From contig JAKZHN010000040.1 of assembly GCA_037179335.1 (NCBI GenBank), positions 248,001-312,000 of the forward strand: DNA of 64,000 nt, written 5' to 3'. The stretch comes from Cyclaneusma minus. Taxonomy: Eukaryota; Ascomycota; Leotiomycetes; Marthamycetales; Marthamycetaceae. The translations under genes and the position numbers were made by a program. The notes under the pieces were generated by a model. The model made no database searches, was not told the DNA's origin, and worked only from the letters and a program-made list of their open reading frames with translations. Position 1 is the stretch's first letter. The number at the start of each line of letters is the position of its first letter. This document shows, one piece after another, positions 23,657 to 34,983 of the stretch.

Positions 23657-25607
23657 ATGGCATCCATGGTCCGAACACCGTCGGCCTCGTCATCTTTCTC
23701 GGTTCAATCTGAACTCACAGGCCAAGGTATGCGAGCCAGGGTAGATGAGAAGTGTAAGAAATAACAGAATGCTGATGAAATATCACAGCGAAACTCGAAG
23801 AAGTGACGAGGATAATCAACATGTTGCGAGTCGATTTGGAAAAAATAGATCTTCTGCCACGTCGTGAGTTCACTCGTTGCCACAAATATGCTTCGGAAAT
23901 CTAATTCGCCCCCTAGAACGAGATACAGCATTAGATACTCTCAAGATCTACAGTCGAACCCCCCTGAATGCTGACCCTATATTCAGCCAACAGGTTTGCA
24001 TCACACTTTTGTTTTATATATGTCCAAGCTATACTAATTCGCCATACCTAGGGGATCGAAGTTCTCACAAAACACGCCTTCACCAGCCCATCCAACACCA
24101 CAGCACGGCACGCCCTACGAGTCCTTGCCAACGCCCTTTTACTCCACGAGCCCGCACGGCAATACTTCGTTGACCTGTCGCCCTTTGCCAAAGCCTGTGC
24201 TCGCCTCAGGAACGACAACCGCGATGATGAGTTTCTAGTTTCGCGCGTGCTCTTTCTCACCACCTACGGCACCAACATCGACCTCGAAAGCCTAATTGAC
24301 GAACACCGCCTCGCCGAAGGCATTAATGCGAATCTCGCTCGCCATGCCAAAAACGCCGTCTCAAAATCGAAAAAAGTCAAAGATCCGACAGTAGCACACT
24401 GGGAAGAGATGGCACTCACCGAAACCCTGAAGCTACTTTTCAATGTCTCGCATTTTTGTCCACAACGATACGACGTCTTCACACCCAGCATCCCTCACAT
24501 CATCACAATCCTCCAACGCCGCCCCATCAATCTCGACAGACCCCTCGATGCACCTATCGGTAATCTAGTGCACGCTTTGATAAACTTGAACTTTGCGGAC
24601 AAGACTGCACAGGCCGCTTTATATCCCAAGAACGATCCAACCCAGATCACCAACCACCTGATTCAAATCCTTGCCTTCGCAGTTGAGCACCTCCCCGAGC
24701 ACGAGCTCGAAACCTCGTGCTCCCCGGTCCTCACCCTCTTCCGCAACGTCTACGAGCGCGCGCCTCCTGCCGTGAAAACGTCCATGCGCGAGCAACTGTT
24801 GCCCAGTACCCAGGACCGAGCCCAGCCGCTAGGCAAGAGCGAGAGCTTGCCATCTCGACTGCTGCGATTATTCAACAGCCCCATGGCGCCCCAGCTGCGC
24901 GAGAGTATCCAAAACCTGCTCTTCGAAATGAGCGACAAGGACGCCGAGCAGTTTGTCAAGAACGTAGGTTATGGATTCGCGTCGGGCTTTCTGTTCCAGC
25001 ACAACATCCCGGTGCCGCAGAGTGCGGGCGAGGCGTGGAGTACGGGCGTGGAGGGGGTGGAGGGGGTGTCGTTGGCGAAAAAGAGCAGTGCGGGCGGGGA
25101 GTCTCTGGCGAGGGCGAACTCGAGGACGAGTCTCAAGCTGTGGAGGGACAGTGGGGTTCTGGAGGCTGGGAGTGGGAAGAATGGCGCTGGTCACCAGAGG
25201 AATCGGCATGGGGAGCTGGATGATTTCCTGGTTAATCCGATTACGGGCCAGCTGAAGGAGATGGAGGTTAAGGACGAGGCGCCGCAGATGACGATGGAGG
25301 AGAAGGGGCGCGAGGCTGAGAGGCTGTTTACGCTGTTTGAACGGTATGTTTGTTTTGGTGTTTTGGTGTCTTTTGCGGGTCTCGCTCCCTCAGCTGTCTC
25401 TCTCTTTTTTTTTTTTTTTTTTTTTTAATTTTTGGTTGTTTTCTGCAATTGTTGTGTATGTGCTGACATTGGTGTGTTTCGAATAGGCTGCGCAAGAACG
25501 GCGTCATCACGGCGGAAAACCCGATGCGCACGATGCAGCAGGAAGGCAGGTTTGAGGAAATCGCTAGCGACGACGACGACGGGGACGACGATGAGAAGAA
25601 GTCGTAG
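23657..25607 (+). CDS. RIC8: RIC8/synembryn, G-alpha chaperone and exchange factor
   Basis: Five exons, 23657-23726, 23789-23863, 23917-23993, 24052-25343 and 25487-25607, give 544 residues. The long fourth exon is an armadillo-like helical repeat protein of the Ric8 family: RHALRVLANALLLHEPARQ, ETLKLLFNVSHFCP, PIGNLVHALINLNF and, near the C-terminus, DDFLVNPITGQ and MTMEEKGREAERLFTLFERLRKNGVI, the conserved end of Ric8. RIC8 folds and activates heterotrimeric G-alpha subunits at the plasma membrane; in Magnaporthe and Neurospora it is needed for growth, conidiation or infection structures. The C-terminus is a short acidic Asp run. Intron 4 (143 nt) contains a run of 22 T residues at 25405-25426, which would be prone to length change. 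Exon 1 encodes a Ser-rich leader. Confidence 0.93.
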
Positions 25608-26362
25608 AAAAAATGTGTGTGTGTCCAGTCTGTTTCGTCCAAAGCGGGTGTTTTTTTTATAAAACAAATTCCATATTTATTATTTCCCGGGACCCGGCGC
25701 TGTTTCCGGCCCTCGAGGCTACAGCATCGGGGGTGGGTTTGTCGAGACCCTGGGCCCTGGGGCACATATTGAATGGAATCGGGAGGTTTTACTTTTCAGG
25801 GGGTTGGGTTTGCATGCATGCATTCATTTCTGGGAGTGGATGGTGTGACATTTTAAAGCATGGATACTGGGTGTTTGGGCGTCCGAGATTCTTTTGCGGC
25901 TCAATGCCGAGATCCTTGTGATAATGCGTTTTTTGGCTTGGCTTGCGGCCTGCGGCCTGCGGGACGGGCTGGGTTCGATTCTGCGGGGGGTTTTTTTTTT
26001 ACCTAGGTAGGTAGGTACCTGTGTTGAATGGACTGGGCTGCACGGGTTGCACGGGCTGGGCTGTTTGGGGAGGGGAGGGTCGTGTACTATCAGATATCTG
26101 GTGTATGAGTACTTAGGTTTGCTTGTACCATGTAGGAGCTAGCTAGCGCTTGCCATGTGTATGTCAGTTTGAGCAAAATTGGTCCGAATCGCTTTCACAC
26201 ATTCTGAAATTGATTTGCTGTGACGACTAGCAAGCGCATTGTGTATTCCTTTCCCGTTACTCTATTTACTCCCGACAAACAGACCACGCCCTGAGAGCCC
26301 CGCGAAGCCCGACGGAGGCTGACGGAGCCTGGCTAGTAAGTACCTAATCACCAGAAACCAAG
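25608..26362. other. Intergenic between convergent genes
   Basis: This separates the 3' ends of RIC8 and the membrane protein gene. It contains short repeats: ctgcggc units near 25945-25960, a T-run near 25988-25999 and acctaggtaggtaggtacc near 26001-26019. No gene is seen. Confidence 0.6.
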
Positions 26363-27130
26363 TCATTCCTCCTCTTGAATGGTACTCATCGCCCTCTCCC
26401 TCATTCTTGCCATCTTCTCTCCGGCACTGATGATCCTCTTGCTCTTCTTGGCTGCCTTCCTCGCCTCCTGGCGCTCCCGTTCCAAGCGTATGATCTCTAC
26501 TTTTGCCCTCTCCCTCTCCCTCTCCTCCTGCTCCTTCTCCTTCTCTGTCTCCATCTGTCTCTTGAACGTACCGCCACCGCTATCGGTGCGGATTGTGCTG
26601 CCAGGGGCGGTGGAGGCCGCAGGGGGGTTGGAAGACTTGAACCATGACACCGCTGTTAGGAGCAGCGAGAGAACGAAGTCGCTGGTGGCGGAGAGAAGAA
26701 GTGCGAGGAGGAAGACGGTGTAGGTGACGAAGTCGATGAGGAGAAGGAGGAGGGCGAAACTGGTGTTGTAGACGTTGGTGGGCAGTGAGGCGGCGGGGTT
26801 CCAGGCGCTAGCTAGGGTGTTGTAGATGATTCGCCAGGTGGTGTAGATGAGGGTGACGAGGAAAGCCGTGGTACCGTCTTGAGTGGGTTTGAAGTGGAGG
26901 CAGGCGGTCAGTGGCATGGTTGGGACTCGTGGGGCGGACGGAGAATCGACGAGTGAGGTGGAGCGCGTAGGACTTTGGGACACAGGAGACATTGTTGCGG
27001 CGGTGCGTCGCGGCGATTGGACGTCGTAGTCGGCGCTGCGTGAAGTGCTGGTGGATACGGTGGTCTGGGGGCTGCTCTGAGAGCGCGGGCTGCCTCCGTG
27101 AGGTCCTTGGAGAGACGACATCATGGGCAT
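26363..27130 (-). CDS. Unknown membrane protein with C-terminal coiled coil
   Basis: I do not recognise this protein. The frame gives 255 residues from the Met at 27130 (MPMMSSLQGP); the Met at 27124 is also possible, and the frame is open to 27406. It begins with a Ser/Thr/Pro-rich segment of about 70 residues. A hydrophobic block follows (AFLVTLIYTTWRIIYNTLAS), then two adjacent long hydrophobic segments (FALLLLLIDFVTYTVFLLAL and SATSDFVLSLLLTAVSWF), so two or three membrane spans. The last 60 residues are strongly charged (runs of Glu/Lys/Arg, EKEKEQEERERERAK), predicting a long helix or coiled coil, and end STIQEEE. Topology suggests a tail projecting from an internal membrane. The low-complexity ends weaken the case, but the hydrophobic core is clearly protein-like. 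Confidence 0.65.
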   Translation of the reverse strand: MPMMSSLQGPHGGSPRSQSSPQTTVSTSTSRSADYDVQSPRRTAATMSPVSQSPTRSTSLVDSPSAPRVPTMPLTACLHFKPTQDGTTAFLVTLIYTTWRIIYNTLASAWNPAASLPTNVYNTSFALLLLLIDFVTYTVFLLALLLSATSDFVLSLLLTAVSWFKSSNPPAASTAPGSTIRTDSGGGTFKRQMETEKEKEQEERERERAKVEIIRLERERQEARKAAKKSKRIISAGEKMARMRERAMSTIQEEE

Positions 27131-27663
27131 GCTCTCGTGCTCTGCGTGTAGTGCGTGCTGTATGTGCTTTGAGTGCTCAACGGCGGCTCGACTTCTGTCT
27201 GACTGGGGGGGAATGCGAGGCGTCTTGCTCGCGTGATGGTATGGAGCGAATGTCGAGGATGCTGGAAGCGCAGAGAAGACTGAGAAGTGTTCATGGAGGG
27301 CTAACCATCCGGGCGGTGCAAAATGTGAATAAACACAATAACACCGGCGGCATCGTTCTCCGCAATGAACAAACCGCATCTTGACACAGTCGACTATCTG
27401 CGCCATGGAGCCGGTGTTGTTGATGTCGGCCGGCCTCTGGATGCTGGTTAGAATACTCTCGTGAACCGGAAGAGGAGACCAAGCATCCTGTCAATGGAGT
27501 CAGCTCGCAGCATACATTTGGGCTTGGAACGCAAAAAGATCCAGACAAAGCCAGTGTCTCACACTTTGTGATCCTGCTTTGCAACCCGAACGCCGTGCCT
27601 TAAATTTCTAGGGGTATCCGTGAGCAACCAAGAAAATCCATCGAGCCATACTCCCATCTGTCA
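27131..27663. other. Spacer between two minus-strand genes
   Basis: This is upstream sequence of the membrane protein and 3' sequence of MED8. The membrane-protein frame stays open to 27406, so a longer N-terminus or an upstream exon cannot be excluded. Nothing else is seen. Confidence 0.5.
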
Positions 27664-28477
27664 TCACCTCATATGAGGCAATTCGCGTCTGCCCGTCGTG
27701 GCAAAATACAGAGTCTCCTCCATTCTCCTAGCCTGCCCATTCCCCCTCTTAACCTTCACACCCACTCGCTCTTTCTCTTCTTCCTCAGCCTTCTTCTTCT
27801 CAGCCTTTGCGTTACCAGTTCCTTCCATTTCCACATCCTCGTCCTCGTCGCTCTCCTCTTCATCATCCTCTCGCAGGCCGGTTCTCACATTGTCGATGCC
27901 AATCACCTCTCGCTCTTCGCGTGTGTAATTCTCCTGCTGGTCTTCAATGATGTAGCGTTGGATACGTCCGCTGCTCCAGTCCTGGGCCTGCTTCCAGAGA
28001 TCTTGCAGACTGTCGCTGTCGTCGGGAGCGGTGTCGCGGCCGGCTAAGACCCAGTTTTCAACAGCGGGATCGTGTTTCTTGCGCAGAAGCTGGGTGAGGA
28101 GCGTTTCATTGGCTTTTCCCGGAAAGTTGTTCTGTGGGTAGACGACCTGGTGCGAAAGGAGGTTGTGGTGTTTGGAGAGGTGGGCTGAGAGCTCGGTGAT
28201 GTTGCCAGCCAGAATGGTGGACATGATTTGGAGTGAAGACCTGAGACAATGCATTAGTAACTAGAATGACGAGGAACTTGAATGTGGAGGTGAGGCAGAA
28301 GTTGAAGACGACATTCTAGAACATCGACAAGTGCAGGAGATAGAAGGCATACTGTGGTGGCATGGGCGACTGTTTGAGGATGGAGTCGCGGAGAGATGCA
28401 AGGCCATTTGCGAGTTGAAACAGACGCTGGCGGGTCTGCTCAAGGGCTTTGATATCTTCAGATTGAATTTGAGACAT
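27664..28477 (-). CDS. MED8: Mediator complex subunit 8
   Basis: Exons 28477-28353 and 28240-27664 join over a 112 nt intron to give 233 residues. The first exon carries the Med8 signature ALEQTRQRLFQLANGLASLR followed by a Pro-rich turn (QSPMPPQ). The second exon continues with SSLQIMSTILAGNITELSAH, again a hallmark helix. MED8 is part of the Mediator head module that bridges activators and RNA polymerase II in the nucleus. The middle holds PQNNFPGKANETLLTQLLRKK and a Trp/Arg-rich segment. An acidic Glu/Asp run and a Lys/Glu run precede the basic C-terminus, which is common in fungal Med8. Exon 1 is short and in another frame from exon 2, so a naive call would miss it. The gene is divergent from RRP15. 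Confidence 0.92.
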
Positions 28478-28903
28478 CCTGATTGTTGAGTTGAGAGATC
28501 CAGAGACCCGGAGTGTTGAGGTTATGCGCGGTGTTGTTAAGTAACGTGTGGAGTTGGAGTTGAAAGGTGAACCGGAAGCGTTGGGTTAAGGTCAACGCAT
28601 ATCGGGCGGACGAGGCTCGGTAGACATCGCACGATCCGAGCTTTGGCGTGGGGCAGATCTTGGCACTCTAGCCTTTCAGACTCTAGCGTGCCGATAAGCT
28701 TATCGGAAATCATGCCCAGCAAAAAAGTTCAATTGCACGATTTCTCGAGACCACAAAACACACCACACACCATCAAAAGTTGCTCCAAAGTCGCATTCTC
28801 CGCCATCAAGGCTCAGTCCGACTTTTAGACAACACAGACTCTCATCCAGACCAAAAGAAAACTTGCGATTACAAAGCACCTCCACCCCTCGACTCCGCCG
28901 AAA
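28478..28903. promoter_or_regulatory. Divergent promoter MED8 / RRP15
   Basis: The region is 426 bp between two divergent start codons of housekeeping nuclear genes. An ataagcttatcgg palindrome-like string lies near 28693-28705, and the 150 bp before RRP15 are C/A rich as in a leader. Confidence 0.5.
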
Positions 28904-29833
28904 ATGGGCATCACCAACATGAAGAAGCGCAAAGTCGAAGCCGGCATGAAAGGCGACACCTCCACCAAGCGGCCCTCCAAGAAAAGCCGCAAGCTCGCTT
29001 CCTACCACAGCGACTCCAGCGCATCTGACAACGAAGATGATGAAGATGCGCCTGACTTCAACGCCGTGCTCCTCCAAGACTCCGACGACGACGCCGGCTA
29101 TGTTGGCGATGATACGCTGAACGATGAAGCCTCTGAGCCTGAAATCGCTGATGACGAGCCGGCGCTTGATGGCTCTGATGCCGAAGTCACCAATGGCGAA
29201 GAAGAAGACGAGTCTAGCGAAGATGAGTCGGAGTCGGATTCCGATGGGGAAGATGAAAATGAAAACCCGAATTTGATCAAGAAGAGGAAGCGCAATGATC
29301 CCGAGGCGTTTGCTACGAGCATGAGCAAGATCCTGGGCAGTAAGCTGAGCAGCAGCAAGCGGAGCGATCCAGTGCTAGCGCGCAGCGCAGCCGCGTTGCA
29401 AGCAAGCAAAGAGATTACGGACCTGGCGTTGGAGAAGAAGGCGAAGAGGAGTTTGAAAGAGGAGAGGAAGGTGGCGTTGGAGAAGGGACGGGTTAAGGAT
29501 GTGTTGGGTGCTAGTACGGCGTTTGATGCGGCGACTTCGATGCAGGAGGGCAGGGAGAAGGGAGATGCGATGACGATGCAGGAGACGAGGGATGCGGAGA
29601 AGGCGTTGAGGAAGACGGCGCAGAGGGGTGTGGTGAAGCTGTTTAATGCGGTGAGGGAGGCGCAGATTAGGGGCGAGAAGGCGGCGAGGGAGGCGAGGCA
29701 GCAGGGTGTGGTGGGCTTTGCGAGGAGGGAGGAGAAGGTTAATGAGATGAGTAAGAAGGGCTTTTTGGAGCTGATTGCTGGTGGTGGGAATACGGGTGGC
29801 ATGAAGGTTCAGGGGAAGGTAGAAGAGGCTTGA
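28904..29833 (+). CDS. RRP15: Ribosomal RNA-processing protein 15
   Basis: A single exon encodes 309 residues. The N-terminus is basic (KKRKVE, KRPSKKSRK), followed by a long Asp/Glu/Ser-rich region with casein-kinase-II-like sites. The conserved Rrp15 domain follows (FATSMSKILGSKL, DPVLARSAAA, ARQQGVVGFARREEKVNEMSKKGFLELI). Rrp15 is a nucleolar factor of pre-60S assembly required for early 27S pre-rRNA processing. The acidic tract probably mediates contact with basic ribosomal proteins; that is inference. The Met at 28919 is an alternative start five codons in. Length is close to the fungal norm. Confidence 0.92.
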   Translation: MGITNMKKRKVEAGMKGDTSTKRPSKKSRKLASYHSDSSASDNEDDEDAPDFNAVLLQDSDDDAGYVGDDTLNDEASEPEIADDEPALDGSDAEVTNGEEEDESSEDESESDSDGEDENENPNLIKKRKRNDPEAFATSMSKILGSKLSSSKRSDPVLARSAAALQASKEITDLALEKKAKRSLKEERKVALEKGRVKDVLGASTAFDAATSMQEGREKGDAMTMQETRDAEKALRKTAQRGVVKLFNAVREAQIRGEKAAREARQQGVVGFARREEKVNEMSKKGFLELIAGGGNTGGMKVQGKVEEA

Positions 29834-30258
29834 AATGGAAGGGGCTTGAGCTGAGGATTCTTGGTCTTCTGTTCTTGCAACAGCTTTTATGTATAGCGCG
29901 GAGTTCTGGTGCCCCTCCAAAAAGTGCCATATGGTGGCATGTGTCAGTGTGCCTATATTATATGAAAAAGTCGGGTTTTGTTCAACGGGAATGTAGCGCA
30001 ACGCCGAGTATAGCGAACATGTGCTGTCATGCTTCGTCTCATTTTTGTCTTCCACTTCCCTCCAAGATTGAGTCGAGGGGCCCCAGGTACTACCAACCGT
30101 CCTCAGCCCGAGCCTCCGGACTTTTCCCAGGCCGCATCGCGATGCGTCTGCCTATATGCCTGTATTCTTGACTTAAAGCATCCCAGTACCTCCCAGATAT
30201 CCCCCAAGGCCTTGCCACAAATCACTTCCCTATCAATCATGCCCAAATCTCTCTCGCA
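29834..30258. other. Intergenic between convergent RRP15 and YAH1
   Basis: This 425 bp spacer holds the 3' ends of two convergent genes. No gene is seen; long antisense open frames continue into RRP15 from the opposite strand and are shadows. Confidence 0.6.
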
Positions 30259-31070
30259 TCACCGCTTCGCAAAATCAGCGGCCTGCAAATTCCTCGTCAT
30301 ATTCGGCAGCTTGACGCGCAGCCCATCCAGCTCCTTGGTCATCTTGACCTGGCAGCCCAGTCGCGAAGTCTCTTGCAGGCCGAAAGCGAGGTCGAGCATG
30401 TCGTTTTCGTCGTCGTCGGGTTCTTCCATCTTGTCGTACATTTCGGGGTCTTCGACTATGATGTGGCAGGTTGAGCAGGCGCAGGAGCCGCCGCATGCTC
30501 CTGGGGGAGGGATGGAGTGTTAGCCTGGAAATTTTCAACTTTCGGGGATTGGGGTGAGGCTAGGATAAAGAGGTAGGAGGGAGGTTGGAAATTTGGAATA
30601 TGTGGAGGGTGCGAGTGAGAGGGCGTGGGGTATATACCTTCCATCTCGACGTCGTGTGCTTGAGCTATGTCGAGGAGATTGTCGCCTTTGGCTACCGTGA
30701 AGGTGCGCTCCTTTCCATCTTTCTCAATAAACGTGACATGCACTCTGCGTGGTGTCAGTACGGAAATACGGAGAATTGGATGCCCGGCTTCAACCTACTC
30801 TTCGCCAGGCTTTGGAGGATCCAAGTGGCCGTGTGACGAGACAGGAGATGCCGAGAAGCTTCGTTTGGGAACATTCAAGGCATTCCTTGCCGTCCTCCAT
30901 CGATTGCTCTCAGCTCCAGCATTGCGCTGAAGTGAAGAAGCTGGCTGCGCGGCGGAGGATGGTAATCGGGCAGGCTTTGAACTTGATCGAGTGAAGTTGC
31001 GGCGCAAACATGATTGCGATCCCTTGGCCACCTCTTTCAAACCCCGTCTTGTGGAGTTTGGAGCAAACAT
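30259..31070 (-). CDS. YAH1: Mitochondrial 2Fe-2S ferredoxin (adrenodoxin type)
   Basis: Exons 31070-30799, 30744-30638 and 30500-30259 (introns 54 and 137 nt) give 206 residues. The ferredoxin fold begins at VHVTFIEKDGKERTF and has DNLLDIAQAHDVEMEGACGG, then the cluster-binding cysteines in C-X5-C-X2-C (CGGSCACSTC) and the fourth Cys in RLGCQVKM. The intron 2 junction lies one residue before this motif. The N-terminal 75 residues are rich in Arg, Ser and Ala with almost no acidic residues, as in a matrix presequence. Yah1 passes electrons from Arh1 to Fe-S cluster assembly, haem A and coenzyme Q synthesis. It is divergent from UGO1, another mitochondrial gene. The frame is open for about 70 codons upstream of 31070 without a Met, so an additional 5' exon is conceivable but not needed. 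Confidence 0.93.
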
Positions 31071-31920
31071 GGCGCCGAGTCCGTAGATTGAAGAAGGGAT
31101 TGACTCGAGGTTGGTGTTGGAGGGAGTGTCGACGTCCTCGACCGCAAGCTCCCAGGCAGGATTTATAAGATTTGGCGGATTGCGAGGAGATTGTCGGGGA
31201 TCATGAATTGTGATATTGAGGCGGTCAGAGGCGAAAAAGCAAGAAGCGAGCGAACTGTGGTGGACTCACGGATGCAAGCGGTGCATATGTGAGGTCTTGA
31301 CGATGGTGCAGGCGAGTGTCGACCATAAAATTATTTGACGTTATCTCGGGGAATGGATATGCCTGGACACCACCCAGCTCCTCCGCCGACACCACTTTCT
31401 TATAGTGGTTCCTCGAGAAGTTGAGACTATTTAGCTTTTTTCTGGCCATTTAGGATGTTTCTGATCATCTGAGTTTCCAGACGACGGGCTGAGGTCTGTC
31501 AATTCGGTTCTCTTCTCGTCCTCTTGATTTGTCTCTCATAATCTGGATTATCCTATATCCCAAGTGCCAGCGTCGACAGAACATTGAAGTTGAAAAGAGG
31601 GTGTCTGTGGAGACATTTGGTGGTGTCCGAGACTTGCTTATCCCCGGCCGGTAACACACTAAGGCCGGACTCTTTGAGCAATGACATGCCTCGCATTACT
31701 TTAGACTCACTCCTCGAAAAGCTTGCTTCATGCGTCCAGATCAAACATCGATAATCCACATACCCCCGCGAGACCTACCTCAAAGCGACTGCTGATGTAC
31801 TTGCCCGAATACTGGTGTCCGGCGAAATTGAAGACCCCCAAGTCCTGCCGTTGAAAACTTCGCCACTCGATCGCTCCCTAAAACCCATACTGCTTCTTCA
31901 ACAGGGGCTTCAAAGAAACC
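31071..31920. promoter_or_regulatory. Divergent promoter region YAH1 / UGO1
   Basis: The 850 bp region separates two genes for mitochondrial proteins. A 74-codon minus-strand frame (31449-31225) begins with a basic segment and ends at a good donor site (GTGAGT), but no partner exon could be placed. Confidence 0.45.
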
Positions 31921-33494
31921 ATGGCGACCTCGCGAGAAGGCCCCAACCCACTGCGACCATACTACATCCCTCCTTCCATCGGCATAGCTACAGAACCTCC
32001 GGCGCCGGGGAGCTCGATATCACACAATATCACCAGTAGCCATGGCGCCAATCCTTCATACGCCTCTTCCGCGAGGGACATGTTCTCTGATATCGACTAC
32101 TCCGACTACCTCTCGAGCTCCTCGCCTTCAACCGTCCAGTCTGTCCGGGCCATGATTGATTCGGGCCTCTATAAATATACCAGCGTTCTGCTTGCGCATC
32201 CATTTGAAGTCGCAAAGACGGTTTTGCAAGTCAGGGGTCCTGTGGCTAGTGGAGCTACTGCCGCCCCTGCCCCGGAAGAGGATTATTTTGATGGAAGAAC
32301 GACTTATCGAGATCCACGATATGGCGGTGTATGTTGATGTTGCTGAGAAGGTCGGGTTTTAATCTAGATGCTAATCGTGGAGTAGGATCTCTCTGACGAA
32401 TCGGATCCTGAAGAAGAAGCTTACTTTACATCCTCTGCTCACGCCGCGCAATCATACTCGTCCTCTAGATCTAAAAGGCGCCAGCCTACAGACCGCGATG
32501 GATATGTTATCCCCTCGCCGACTGGATCAACGCCCGCACCGCATCAGCTCACTTTAAAGCAACGAGACTCGCTTCTCGAAGTCATATCTCAAGTTTGGGC
32601 GAAAGAAGGTGCTTGGGGTGTGTGGAAGGGGACGAATGCTACGTTCGTATATGGCGTTCTGCTAAAGACTATTGAGAACTGGTCTCGCGGCTTGTTTTCG
32701 GCCATGTTCAATATTCCGGATCCTGGGGCTATTGAGGGACTAGGTACTTCGGCGGTTGATGTGATTGAATCGCAATACCCATGGGCTTCATTGGGGGTTG
32801 CCGTTGCAGCAGCGGTATCTGCTGGTATCATTCTGGCTCCTCTGGACCTTGTCCGAACAAAGTATGTCACTCAGTTCATGCAAGATTGGAAAAGTGCTAA
32901 TTTTGTCTCAGACTCATAATCACACCGACATCCACCCCCAAACGATCCGTTGCACAAAGCCTGCGCGCTTTGTCCTCTTACCTCTGCCCCACCAATCTTA
33001 TCCTCCCCACCACCCTCCACAGCAGCATCTCCCCAATCTTTGCCCACGCAACTCCTTTACTGTTACGCTCCCACTTCGGCATCGATCCCGTCCACACCCC
33101 CACAACCTTCTCCATGGCCACCTTTCTCTCCTCAACCGTTGAGCTCTTCACCAAACTACCTTTCGAGACTGTTCTCCGCCGCGGCCAAGTCTCGGTTCTG
33201 TCATCTCAGGTCCAGGCTCAGGGTGGAGTCAAGCAGCTAGATACCATCGTCAATGTCGGACCCTACAGAGGCGTCCTGGGCACCATGTGGTCCATTGTCC
33301 GCGAAGAAGGCGAGACTCCCGAGCTGATCGTCATGGGAGCTGCTCCACGCACTATCGGCAAGAAATCTACCATAAAGAAGGGCCAGGGCATCGACGGGTT
33401 ATGGAGAGGATGGAGAGTTGGCATGTGGGGACTAGTCGGTATTTGGACTGCCGCTGCAATGGGCAGTTCTGCGGCCGGAGAAGGCGAGTTCTGA
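31921..33494 (+). CDS. UGO1: Mitochondrial fusion protein Ugo1 (carrier-like)
   Basis: Exons 31921-32328, 32386-32861 and 32912-33494 join over introns of 57 and 50 nt to give 488 residues. It is a modified mitochondrial carrier-family protein: YTSVLLAHPFEVAKTVLQV and GIILAPLDLVRTK carry the degenerate Px[DE]xx[KR] signatures, and the third repeat has LPFETVLRRGQV. The N-terminal 60 residues are Pro/Ser rich and a long insert (DESDPEEEAYF) follows the first repeat, both normal for fungal Ugo1. In yeast Ugo1 sits in the outer membrane and links Fzo1 and Mgm1 during fusion. C-terminal features are GPYRGVLGTMWSIVREEG and GLWRGWRVGMWGL. The start is MATSREGPNPLRPYYIPPS, a conserved fungal beginning. 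Confidence 0.93.
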
Positions 33495-34983
33495 GCGTCT
33501 GTTCCATTGCCATTGTAATCGTTCTGGGAAGCTCTTGCGTGCGGACTTATGAAATTGAATGCTTGATTGTTGTTGCTTTTTGGCGAGCGCAGGAGTTGCG
33601 GGACTGGTATATGTTTGTTTACTTACTCAACTCTGTCATATGGTGAAGGTGGATTATACCTTTTTTGTACAAACGAGGGACTTTGCTTTTGGGACTGGCA
33701 TTGTCGACGATGAGAGTCAAAACAGGTCTTGGGTTCGAAAGGGGAGGGAGCACGCCAATGTCATGCGAACGGACTTGCAGACAAGACTTTTTGACACGGG
33801 GTAGCTGCCCTCTGAGTACTAAATAGCCAGTGCTCTACCCTGTCTTGCCTGCAATTTGCTCCCATTTTCCTTGATCTCTCCGTCCAAAGCATCTTCTTCA
33901 CTGTTGTAAAAAAAAACAGCTCCCAGGCTAGTAATATGCCCCTATCTCGGCATGTGACCGCAATACGGGTCCCGACAATTCAGTGAATGATACTTTCTAT
34001 CTATCTCGTGCAACGGTATTCGTTTAGTCTAGCATTTTCCAAATTCCCTTTCGCTCTGACATGGTTGACATCGTCACTTGATATCTTTTTTTTCTCTGGG
34101 GAGGAAAGGCTAAAGCTATTACGTGTCATAGGCTTACAGCTAGTACTTCCTGCGTCACGCATGATGGACGCTTGCTGGATGAAGTGGATGAAGTGGATGA
34201 TTTCGTGACTTGGAATGCGCAGGCGAGCAGCTGTGGAATGGGATTGGGCGCTGAGGGCTTGCTGAGTACGATCAGATAGATCTTTTTGGTGCTGAGAAGT
34301 GGCTGGACTAAGCTGGTGAGCAGGCGAGCTACCTGGTAGATTCGTGGCACGCGGCTTGAGTGAGGGTTTTCGGAGGTATTTTTGATGGTTTGGATTTCGA
34401 GTAATTACTTGGACTTTCCCTGGTGATTTGGATTTCTTCTAATTAGGCACTTGGATTTTACGTAGTGCTTTGGATTTCTTTTAATTACTTGGATTTTCCG
34501 CAGTGACCGCAGTGATATGAATTTCTCCCAGGCACTTGGATTTCTCCCAAACATTCCGAGTTTTCTCCAGAAGTGTGCGAGAGATTTCCTCGTTCGCAAG
34601 GCAGAGTGAGGTAGTTGAATTTGATGGTTTGTTATTTGTCTTATTCCCCTCATGGAATCACGTGTGGCAAGAGGCAGCTCCTTCCATTTCCGAGTCGGCA
34701 GTCAACCTTCACCTCAGCTCTCGGCCCGCACTTCTCGCACAAGAACTTCAATTACCACTACATGTATTCTTCATCATCATATTCTTCATCACCGTTCTTC
34801 ATCTCCATTCTTTCTCCACCATTCTTCTTCGCCATTCTTCTTCACCATTCTTCTTCACCACTTCCTCCGTCACCAAATCCACTCTCTCTCCTCGTCCTTC
34901 TTGACCCGCAATCCCACCACACATAACTTTCCCTCTCTCTCGCCTCGAGACCTTGTCAACGGACACCTGCAGCTCATCTGATC
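33495..34983. other. 1.5 kb intergenic with repeats
   Basis: This lies between UGO1 and the first of three unassigned genes. It contains the 20 bp-type array listed next and, at 34760-34890, a pyrimidine tract with recurring caccattcttctt units that is probably promoter or leader of the gene at 34984. Confidence 0.6.
34383..34560. repeat. Degenerate ~20 bp tandem array (TTGGATTT type)
   Basis: About eight copies of a unit centred on acttggatttt(cc) occur at roughly 20 bp spacing: near 34388, 34408, 34426, 34449, 34468, 34488, 34518 and 34535. Several are preceded by aatta. The unit resembles the array at 36422-36535 on the other side of the next gene. Confidence 0.7.

Noticed and set aside
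25960..25985. B-box-like string (gggttcgattctg) suggesting a tRNA
   Set aside because: No matching A box and no T or acceptor stem could be formed.
31225..31449. 74-codon minus-strand frame starting MARKKLNSLN with a GTGAGT donor
   Set aside because: It looks mildly protein-like, but I found no acceptor that continues a frame into YAH1 or elsewhere, so I could not build a gene.
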